A DNA stretch of 11,365 nt from Bacillota bacterium (GTDB lineage Bacteria > Bacillota > Clostridia > DSM-8532), in NCBI GenBank assembly GCA_023410885.1, contig JAEYPI010000280.1:1-11365 (forward strand). Direction: 5' to 3'. Position numbers and translations under genes: made by a program. This document shows positions 5,727 through 11,365 of the stretch, one piece after another. Below the pieces are notes generated by a model, which saw nothing but the letters and a program-made list of their open reading frames with translations, made no database searches and was not told the origin of the DNA. Every line of letters starts with the position of its first letter. Within the stretch, counting starts at the first letter, position 1.

Positions 5727-6995
5727 ATGAAGAAAATCTCTCTCGCACTTTTGGGCTTGGGCACCATCGGTAGCGGTGTAATGAAGGTTCTTGAAGAGAA
5801 CGGTGAGATGATAAAAAACCGTGAAGGTCTTGACATAGAGGTTAAGAAAATTCTTGTCAGGGATAAAACGAAAAAGCGTAATGTTCAGGTTGATGAAAGT
5901 CTGTTAACGGATAATCCTGAGGATATTATTCATAATGATGCCATAGACGTGATTGCGGAATTTATAGGGGGTGAATTGCCCGCTTATACCTACATTAAAG
6001 AGGCTTTAAGACAGGGAAAAACGGTCATCACTGCTAACAAAGAGGTTATTGCCAAGCATTGGGATGAGTTGGAAGAGGAAGCCAAAAAGTCGGGAGCGGG
6101 TCTTTATTTTGAGGCTAGCGTAGCCGGAGGCATTCCCATTATTAAATCAGTAAGACGATCCCTACAGGCCAATAATGTCCTTAAGCTCATGGGTATCATC
6201 AATGGCACCACCAATTTTATTCTCACCAAAATGAGCGAGGACGGCCGGGACTTTGCAGATGTCCTGGAAGAGGCCCAGCAGCTTGGTTATGCTGAGCCCG
6301 ATCCCACTGCCGATGTGGAAGGCTATGACGCACGCTATAAGCTGTCCATCCTATCCACTATTTGCTTCAGAAACAGGGTAACCGTCGACAATATTTACTG
6401 TGAGGGTATTACTAAAATTTCAGCAGATGATATTGAGTATGCCAAGCAATTAGGGTTTGGCATTAAGCTTTTAGCTATTGCAAAAAAGCAAAACGGGAAA
6501 ATTGAGGCGCGGGTACATCCCACCTTTATCCCGTTATCCCACCCCTTATCTGCCGTCAGGGACTCGTATAATGCCATCTATATTAAAGGGGATATGGTAG
6601 GGAACCTCATGTTCTATGGCCGTGGAGCGGGTGACCTTCCCACAGCCAGCGCTCTGGTCTCCGACATTGTTACAGCATGTCAGAATGAGGGGGCTCACCA
6701 CCGCATCAAGCTGGATGATGAAGCAGTCGCCTTTGAGAAGGATTGGAAGGATGAATATTATCTGAGGCTTATCGTTCGGGATCAGCCCGGTGTTTTGGCT
6801 GAAATTGCTGGTATATTCGGTCGCCATAATGTGAGCTTGGATTCGGTTATGCAGAAGCTTCGGGGTAATGACCATGCCACCATTATCTTTATTACCCATG
6901 AGGCCCACGAAGGATGGATCAATGCCGCATTGGAAGAAATGCGCAATTGTCCTTCCGTTATCTCATTGGAAAGCCTGATAAGGGTTGAACGCTGA
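5727..6995 (+). CDS. hom: Homoserine dehydrogenase with C-terminal ACT domain
   Basis: This enzyme reduces aspartate semialdehyde to homoserine with NAD(P)H, the branch point to threonine and methionine. The 422 residues fit the long regulated form. The NAD(P)-binding Rossmann motif is GLGTIGSGV (10-18). TANKE (103-107) and GIINGTTNFIL (156-166) are family signatures. E190, D201 and K205 match the catalytic Glu, Asp and Lys of the yeast enzyme in identity and spacing. Residues 346-422 form an ACT domain (LIVRDQPGVLAEIAGIF), which in relatives binds threonine for feedback inhibition. The ATG at 5727 is chosen for the AAAGGAG site 8 bases upstream; a GTG at 5709 would overlap that site. It heads a three-gene unit with hisI and hisE, and the hisI ribosome site overlaps its stop codon. 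Confidence 0.97.
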   Translation: MKKISLALLGLGTIGSGVMKVLEENGEMIKNREGLDIEVKKILVRDKTKKRNVQVDESLLTDNPEDIIHNDAIDVIAEFIGGELPAYTYIKEALRQGKTVITANKEVIAKHWDELEEEAKKSGAGLYFEASVAGGIPIIKSVRRSLQANNVLKLMGIINGTTNFILTKMSEDGRDFADVLEEAQQLGYAEPDPTADVEGYDARYKLSILSTICFRNRVTVDNIYCEGITKISADDIEYAKQLGFGIKLLAIAKKQNGKIEARVHPTFIPLSHPLSAVRDSYNAIYIKGDMVGNLMFYGRGAGDLPTASALVSDIVTACQNEGAHHRIKLDDEAVAFEKDWKDEYYLRLIVRDQPGVLAEIAGIFGRHNVSLDSVMQKLRGNDHATIIFITHEAHEGWINAALEEMRNCPSVISLESLIRVER

Positions 6996-7005
6996 GGAGA
7001 AGAGC

Positions 7006-7335
7006 ATGGATAAGCGAGCCTTTATGGATGCCGTAGCCTATAATAGCCAAGGACTTGTTCCCGTCATCACCCAGGACGCCGAGAGTAAAGAAGTGCTTAT
7101 GCTGGCCTGGATGAATGAGGAAGCCCTGAAGCTCACTCTTGATACCATGAAAATGACCTATTACAGCCGAAGCAGGCAGTGCCTATGGCTAAAGGGGGAA
7201 ACCTCGGGCCATTATCAAAAGCTGATTTCTCTCTCCGTTGATTGTGATGGAGACACGCTGCTGGCAAAGGTCATCCAAACAGGCGCTGCCTGTCATACGG
7301 GGAACCGCTCCTGTTTTTATCGGTCCTGTGACTAA
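7006..7335 (+). CDS. hisI: Phosphoribosyl-AMP cyclohydrolase
   Basis: HisI opens the purine ring of phosphoribosyl-AMP, the third step of histidine synthesis. The 109-residue protein is a stand-alone cyclohydrolase. Its metal sites are visible: DCDGD (79-83) holds the Mg-binding aspartates and zinc ligand C80, and CHTGNRSCF (96-104) supplies the zinc ligands C96 and C103. VLMLAWMNEEAL (30-41) and YYSRSRQCLWLKGETSGH (52-69) are family hallmarks. The ATG at 7006 has GAGGAG at 6994-6999, overlapping the hom stop. A TTG at 6985 in frame would overlap hom and lacks support. It probably shares the hom transcript and is likely coupled to hom translation. Confidence 0.96.
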   Translation: MDKRAFMDAVAYNSQGLVPVITQDAESKEVLMLAWMNEEALKLTLDTMKMTYYSRSRQCLWLKGETSGHYQKLISLSVDCDGDTLLAKVIQTGAACHTGNRSCFYRSCD

Positions 7336-7397
7336 AGGTTATCCCTTTTCTGGTATTGTAAATAAGCCTAATTCAAAAGCAGAAAGGAATTAAAGCA

Positions 7398-7685
7398 ATG
7401 GGTGCTAAGTTTGATGTAATTAAAGAGGTTTATGATGTGGTCACCGATCGTAAGATAAACCCCAAGGAGGGCTCTTACACCAATTATCTGTTCGACAAGG
7501 GAATTGATAAGATTTGCAAAAAGGTGGGGGAGGAAGCTGCAGAAGTCATCATAGCGGCCAAGAACAACGCCCCTGAAGAAATCCGTTATGAAATTGCAGA
7601 TCTTCTGTATCACCTGACAGTACTCATGGTCAATCAAGGCCTTACCTGGGAAGAGGTTTGTGAAGAGCTTGCCAAAAGGCGATAA
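7398..7685 (+). CDS. hisE: Phosphoribosyl-ATP pyrophosphatase
   Basis: HisE removes pyrophosphate from phosphoribosyl-ATP, the second step of histidine synthesis and the one just before HisI. The 95-residue all-helical protein belongs to the MazG-like fold. GSYTNYLFDKGIDKICKKVGEEAAEVIIAAK covers 25-55; the acidic metal-binding residues are E45, E46 and E49 with E65 and D68 in EIADLLYHL. In many bacteria hisE is fused to hisI; here they are separate, 62 bases apart with no terminator between. AAAGGA (7383-7388) sits 9 bases before the ATG. The unit ends at the terminator 7732-7773. Confidence 0.96.
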   Translation: MGAKFDVIKEVYDVVTDRKINPKEGSYTNYLFDKGIDKICKKVGEEAAEVIIAAKNNAPEEIRYEIADLLYHLTVLMVNQGLTWEEVCEELAKRR

Positions 7686-7731
7686 GTTTAAGCACCTGCA
7701 GAATTTCCATTAGGCAGCAACGAATAAAGAT

Positions 7732-7773
7732 AAAGATCCTTTAAGAGGAAGCGCTCTTGGGGGATCTTTTTTT
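7732..7773 (+). terminator. Rho-independent terminator after hisE
   Basis: AAGATCC (7733-7739) pairs with GGATCTT (7762-7768), with an inner AAGAG/CTCTT stem (7743-7747, 7753-7757), and the structure runs into a T tract. It lies 46 bases past the hisE stop and separates the amino-acid unit from the kinase operon. Confidence 0.9.
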
Positions 7774-7915
7774 ATATGATTCTGAGGTATATTGCTCATT
7801 AAGACAGGGTTCATCATCCTTCGGGCATATTTGGTAATAGCCTCTCTTATACTACCTCATTTAGGTTATTTTCGGCATAATATTTAATAATTATTTAAAA
7901 AAACCAATTATGGTA

Positions 7916-7944
7916 TTGATTGTGACAAGGTTTACTGTTACAAT
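7916..7944 (+). promoter_or_regulatory. Promoter of the kinase/Tad-like operon
   Basis: TTGATT (7916-7921) and TACAAT (7939-7944) have an ideal 17-base spacer. The predicted start near 7951 gives a leader of about 30 bases. Half-sites TGTGACA (7921-7927) and TGTTACA (7936-7942) lie head to head within it and could bind a dimeric regulator. The remaining intergenic DNA (7774-7915) is A/T-rich with nothing else I can name. Confidence 0.6.
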
Positions 7945-7962
7945 TATTTACTGTAAATAATT
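7942..7962. promoter_or_regulatory. Perfect dyad at the predicted transcription start of the kinase operon
   Basis: AATTATTTA (7942-7950) and TAAATAATT (7954-7962) are perfect inverted arms around CTG. The dyad overlaps the end of the -10 box and the expected start site, a usual place for a repressor operator. It could also be a 5' stem in the leader. Confidence 0.4.
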
Positions 7963-7980
7963 AATTAATAATGAGGAATT

Positions 7981-9408
7981 ATGGAACTTGGGAAAATTAT
8001 AGGAGAAAAGTATCGCGTTGTGGAGGTGCTGGGTCAGGGTGGGACTTCCATCGTCGTTCTCGCTGAGCATCTTGCTTTAAATAATCTATGGGCTATTAAG
8101 GTTTTATCAAAAAGCAGCCCATGGTTTTCCTATGAAATGCAAGAAATTAACATGCTTAAAGGGCTTAACCATCCTATGCTTCCCAGAATTGCTGATGTAG
8201 TTGAAGATGCCGATTTTTACTATATTGTGATGGATTATATTCCCGGCACCAATCTTTTAGACTATACCCGTATGAATGGAAAAATTCAAGAAAAAATCCT
8301 TTTCAAATGGACGAAAGAGATTCTGGAGGTGCTCATCTACCTCCATGGGCGTACACCACCTGTTATTTACAGAGATTTAAAGCCTGCTAATCTCATTGTA
8401 GATGAGAACGGACGTATCAGGCTTGTGGACTTTGGAACAGCCAGATTCAACCATGAAGCATCTACTGAGGACACACTCTATATTGGTACTCAGGGATATG
8501 CAGCACCCGAACAATATGGCTTAGGAAAAAGTGATGCCAGAACCGATCTTTTTAATCTTGGCATGACCTTGGTGCACTTGGCTACGGGCCTTCACCCCAC
8601 AAAGCTCAATAAACTATCCATAAGGCCGGCCTTAAAGCAAGCAGGGCTTTCGGCGCGATATATTCGGTTGATTCTTGAAATGATACAGACTGACCCCGAT
8701 GAAAGGCCTATCAATTGTGAGGATGCATTAAAAAAGCTTGAGAAAACAAACCAAACGAAAAGCCTTTTTTACGGGAACAAGCTGATGAATGGGGAGCTTA
8801 AGTGTGTGGTTGCAGTCTCTTCCATTCTTGCGGGAAGCGGTGTAACCTCCTTTTGCATGATGTTGGGGCTTTTCTTTTCTAAGCGAGGCTTTAAAACAGC
8901 ATTGGCTGAAATTAATCCCAGTCTTGATTTTGAGCGACTTCGTGAAGTCATGGAGGGAATGGGCAATATCAAAAGCAGGGATGGGCACCACTTTGAACTG
9001 GAGGGCATAACCTTTTATCCCTCAGTTCCGGAGAGCAGCCAAATACCCAGAAAAGGGTTCGATATCGTTATACTTGATCTGGGGATTCTTCAAAACGAGC
9101 GGGGAGTGAGGGAACTCAATCGGGCTGACATAAAATTGGTAATATGCCCTAAAACCCTATGGAAATTCCCCCGCATCCCGGATTTCATTGAACGATTGGG
9201 GTCTTTTGCTCAGGAGGAATGGATCTATGTGCTTACATCCTCTCAAAAATATCAGGGGCAGATCCTTACCAAGCAATATCAGCTTGAGCCTTTGGTGGTT
9301 TTTCCTTCCCTTCAGGATCCCTTTTTTATCTTAAAAGAAGAGGAAAAAAGCATTGGATATGCTCTGCAACAAGTATTTCGACATACCGGCCTTAATATCC
9401 GATTATAA
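7981..9408 (+). CDS. Ser/Thr protein kinase fused to a degenerate MinD/ParA-like domain
   Basis: A 475-residue soluble protein. Residues 11-255 are a Hanks-type kinase with every key residue: glycine loop GQGGTS (18-23), lysine K40 in WAIK, helix-C E55, catalytic loop YRDLKPAN (130-137) with D132, DFG (150-152), APE (175-177), D189 and R242. It should be active. Residues 274-475 look like a MinD/ParA-type fold: a first strand CVVAVSS, a loop LAGSGVTSF (283-291) where Walker A would be, a helix, then TALAEIN, and FDIVILDLG (360-368) as the Walker B-like strand. Both expected Walker A lysines are absent, so ATP binding there is doubtful. There is no membrane segment, unlike PrkC/PknB. GAGGA lies only 3 bases before the ATG. 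The gene opens an operon with a CpaB-like protein (17-base gap) and further MinD-like proteins, suggesting phosphorylation control of a Tad-like machine. Confidence 0.9.
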   Translation: MELGKIIGEKYRVVEVLGQGGTSIVVLAEHLALNNLWAIKVLSKSSPWFSYEMQEINMLKGLNHPMLPRIADVVEDADFYYIVMDYIPGTNLLDYTRMNGKIQEKILFKWTKEILEVLIYLHGRTPPVIYRDLKPANLIVDENGRIRLVDFGTARFNHEASTEDTLYIGTQGYAAPEQYGLGKSDARTDLFNLGMTLVHLATGLHPTKLNKLSIRPALKQAGLSARYIRLILEMIQTDPDERPINCEDALKKLEKTNQTKSLFYGNKLMNGELKCVVAVSSILAGSGVTSFCMMLGLFFSKRGFKTALAEINPSLDFERLREVMEGMGNIKSRDGHHFELEGITFYPSVPESSQIPRKGFDIVILDLGILQNERGVRELNRADIKLVICPKTLWKFPRIPDFIERLGSFAQEEWIYVLTSSQKYQGQILTKQYQLEPLVVFPSLQDPFFILKEEEKSIGYALQQVFRHTGLNIRL

Positions 9409-9425
9409 ACAGGGAGGTTGAAGCA

Positions 9426-10355
9426 ATGTTTCGTCCGCAACGTTATAGGACTTTGTTAGGTTTTCTGTTGGGTCTTTCACTCTCGTTAATTGTAATAGGC
9501 TTAACCTATGTTTATTTTAGATCGACAGGTCTTAATTTTTCATCGGATAACAGGGCAGAGCTTGAAATGAAAGCAGTGGAAGCTTATTTACAAGACCACC
9601 CAACCGACCTTGTCTATGTGGCGGCCGGTCCTCTAAAAGCCGGTGGGGTCATTACAGATCGCGATCTGATTCCTGCCGAAATCAATAGGGCTATCTTACC
9701 GCCGGATGCAGTGAATGATCCCACGCTTGCCATCGGCAAGGTTATCCGGTGTGATGTGACGACCCATACTGCCGTGACTTTATCCCTTCTCTATGACGAG
9801 GAAAGTTATCCTGATGATTTAAGGCTTATGGAGTATACCGTCATCAATATTCCTCAAAAGCTTGCACCCGCACATTATGTTGACATACGTATCATGTTCC
9901 CCAATGGGCTGGATTACATCGTTCTTTCCAAAAAACAGGTGACGGATCTGCAAGCAGCCACTGAAAATCAGAAGGGTATCCTTTGGTTCCATGTTGGTGA
10001 AGAGGAAATCTTGAGAATGGCCAGTGCAATCGTTGATGCCAGTATTGTTGAAGGAGCAAGGCTCTATGCCGTACCCTATGTGGCACCGGACATTCAAACG
10101 GAGGCCATTCAAAACTATCCCTCAAATTCAGAAGTACAAAATCTGATTCTCCAGAATCCCAATATCTTAGAAAAGGCTGTTACGGAGCTGGAAGCACGGA
10201 ATAGGACGATTTTTGAGGATCAAATCAACCAGGATAAGCAGCGTAGTGGAATGAATAAGGTCTTTGGTGAAGATGTTCCCATACCATCGTCGTCAGTGTC
10301 AGAAATTCCATCTCAAGGGTCAACGAGTGACTTGAATTTGGACGGCAGACTTTAG
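9426..10355 (+). CDS. CpaB/RcpC-like membrane protein with SAF domain
   Basis: A 309-residue protein with one N-terminal membrane segment (about 10-31, rich in L, G, I) after a basic RPQRYR stretch, so the rest should lie outside the membrane. Residues 63-122 form a SAF domain (VAAGPLKAGGVITDRDL, then AIGKVI), the mark of the CpaB/RcpC family of Tad/Flp pilus assembly. Residues 130-220 continue the usual CpaB region (YTVINIPQ, then VDIRIMFP). The last 30 residues are rich in Ser, Pro and Thr. In Gram-negatives CpaB works with the outer-membrane secretin; in a single-membrane cell it may shape the pilus exit in the wall. GGGAGG (9412-9417) precedes the ATG. The stop codon overlaps the ribosome site of the next gene. 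Family call is good; the exact machine is inferred. Confidence 0.82.
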   Translation: MFRPQRYRTLLGFLLGLSLSLIVIGLTYVYFRSTGLNFSSDNRAELEMKAVEAYLQDHPTDLVYVAAGPLKAGGVITDRDLIPAEINRAILPPDAVNDPTLAIGKVIRCDVTTHTAVTLSLLYDEESYPDDLRLMEYTVINIPQKLAPAHYVDIRIMFPNGLDYIVLSKKQVTDLQAATENQKGILWFHVGEEEILRMASAIVDASIVEGARLYAVPYVAPDIQTEAIQNYPSNSEVQNLILQNPNILEKAVTELEARNRTIFEDQINQDKQRSGMNKVFGEDVPIPSSSVSEIPSQGSTSDLNLDGRL

Positions 10356-10365
10356 GAGGTGGGCA

Positions 10366-11016
10366 ATGAATATTGCTTTCTTAGGAACAAGTACCGATGA
10401 TAAAAGGTTTTTGCTTCTCTGCCTGGCCAGGATTATGTCAGGCCAGAAAAAAGTAGTTGTTCTATCGGCCCGGCACTATGCTTTTGATGATGATTTGGAG
10501 GAAATTTACGACTATTGTGGTATTGAGATACACCATATCATCGGGGAGGACTTTCTCATAAAAGCTCCTGAAGAGGACGCAAACTATTTTTTTGATATTG
10601 AGCGTTACATACCCCTTAAGGAAGGCTTTAAAGCAGTGGTCATCTGTGAATCGCCCCGGATGCTACTGGAAGAGAGTGTCAGGCTGGCTGGGGAATACTC
10701 CTGGATTAATCCGTCCCTTCCTATTGAGGTCATTTATCTCAACCTTATGGAGTATTGCAGGGTGAGCAAAAAGTATCTCGATCTCTTTTGGGAGCGGAGC
10801 GTGCCAAGCTTCACAGTCCTTGCCAAAGCCTTTCCCATTTATTTTGAGGAAGCCAACCGTGTGGCAATGCTCGAAAGCCAGTTTTCAGATCGATTATCGG
10901 TCAAAGGGCTGACCTCTTCTTTTAAGAGCAGCCTGTTGAACATTATTCAGAGCTTATTTGACATGGATCGCAAACAAGCAGGGGAATTGATAAAAAGGGC
11001 TGAGAGGATGAGATAG
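10366..11016 (+). CDS. MinD/TadZ-like protein lacking a Walker A motif
   Basis: A 216-residue soluble protein I cannot assign to a named family. The layout of its first half resembles a MinD/ParA fold: strand MNIAFLG (1-7), a loop and helix RFLLLCLARIMSGQKKV (14-30), strand VVVLSA (30-35), and later FKAVVICES (88-96) like the Walker B strand. The loop after the first strand reads GTSTDDKR (7-14), so no P-loop is present and nucleotide binding is unlikely. TadZ/CpaE proteins of pilus loci include members with altered Walker A motifs, which is the closest parallel. AGGAGG (10354-10359) overlaps the upstream stop, and one base separates this gene from the next, so expression is tightly coupled. 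Confidence 0.65.
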   Translation: MNIAFLGTSTDDKRFLLLCLARIMSGQKKVVVLSARHYAFDDDLEEIYDYCGIEIHHIIGEDFLIKAPEEDANYFFDIERYIPLKEGFKAVVICESPRMLLEESVRLAGEYSWINPSLPIEVIYLNLMEYCRVSKKYLDLFWERSVPSFTVLAKAFPIYFEEANRVAMLESQFSDRLSVKGLTSSFKSSLLNIIQSLFDMDRKQAGELIKRAERMR

Positions 11017-11017
11017 A

Positions 11018-11365
11018 ATGCAAATTGCTTTTTGGTCCAATATGCATGGGCAGGCCGCGACCAGTGCCACTACTGCAGTCATAGCTGCCGCTATTGCACA
11101 GAGAACAGCCTATAAGACCTTGGTTGCGCACAATTACAATGACTGTAGCGCACTGGAAGGGTATTTTAATAAGCGTCAGGGTAAAGCGGAAGAAAATACA
11201 GGGATATCCAATCAAGGTGTCGATGCGCTTGTAAGGCTGATGAGAAATGGCAGGCTCCGGCCCGAGATGGTGGGGGACTATACCTATTCACTTCTAAAGA
11301 ACCATCGTTTGGATATCCTCTTGGGTACGACAAAGAAGGAGCAATTGACCGAGGAGGATGAGCAT
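11018..11365 (+). CDS. MinD/CpaE-like protein with altered Walker A, cut by the window edge
   Basis: An open frame of 116 codons runs from ATG 11018 to the last base with no stop, so the gene continues outside. The start has AGAGGA (11003-11008) 9 bases upstream, and the preceding stop (TAG 11014-11016) is one base away. The N-terminus, MQIAFWSNMHGQAATSATTA (1-20), has the strand-loop-helix shape of a MinD/ParA P-loop, but the loop HGQAATSA has neither signature lysine. TLVAHN (34-39) matches the second strand, and LDILLGTTKK (98-107) matches the LDVLPG-type strand of MinD relatives. In Tad loci the CpaE/TadZ protein places the assembly machine at a cell pole; a similar role is inferred here. 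Confidence 0.75.
   Translation, partial: MQIAFWSNMHGQAATSATTAVIAAAIAQRTAYKTLVAHNYNDCSALEGYFNKRQGKAEENTGISNQGVDALVRLMRNGRLRPEMVGDYTYSLLKNHRLDILLGTTKKEQLTEEDEH

Noticed and set aside
6546..6908. Minus-strand 120-codon frame inside hom
   Set aside because: It is the reverse of a conserved enzyme sequence with no independent support.

Overview
The window looks like chromosomal DNA from a low-to-mid G+C Gram-positive bacterium. Strong AGGAGG-type ribosome sites, sigma-A-like TTGATT/TATAAT promoters and gene content typical of Clostridia point to a Desulfitobacterium-like member of the Peptococcaceae. That placement is inference from gene families only; no rRNA or other marker is present.

Layout. 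Positions 1-240 hold no gene but a block with nested base-pairing potential, possibly a structured RNA or a dispersed hairpin repeat. A minus-strand terminator (249-288) then closes an aldo/keto reductase of the YghZ/Gpr type (333-1331, minus). Next on the minus strand is a nine-cysteine small protein (1459-1821). Positions 1822-2244 are gene-free and hold a hairpin-rich array: two identical tandem 67-bp units plus one unit expanded with different hairpins. On the plus strand a two-gene unit follows, a DUF402 protein (2245-2748) overlapping by ATGA a cytosolic fusion of a ParB-like domain and a Bmp/PnrA-type ligand-binding domain (2745-4703). A metallophosphoesterase (4765-5370, minus) converges on it. 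Positions 5371-5726 hold a 50-bp tandem repeat, three consecutive hairpins and the hom promoter. Then come hom (5727-6995), hisI (7006-7335) and hisE (7398-7685), ended by a clear rho-independent terminator (7732-7773).

From 7981 to the right edge lies a tightly packed plus-strand operon. It encodes a Ser/Thr kinase fused to a degenerate MinD/ParA-like domain, a CpaB/RcpC-like membrane protein with a SAF domain, a small MinD-like protein with no Walker A, and the first 116 codons of a third MinD-like protein whose Walker A lysine is also missing. This reads as the start of a Tad/Flp-type pilus or secretion-related assembly locus. A covalently attached kinase and several apparently ATP-binding-deficient MinD-fold proteins set it apart. 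It is the most interesting part of the window, and the diagnostic motor and pilin genes, if present, lie beyond the right edge.

How the genes work together. hom feeds threonine and methionine synthesis, and hisE/hisI perform the second and third steps of histidine synthesis, so that unit is amino-acid anabolism. The kinase operon has its own promoter and a dyad near its predicted start site. The DUF402/ParB-Bmp pair is translationally coupled and probably acts as an intracellular sensing or nucleotide-related pair, but its function is unknown.
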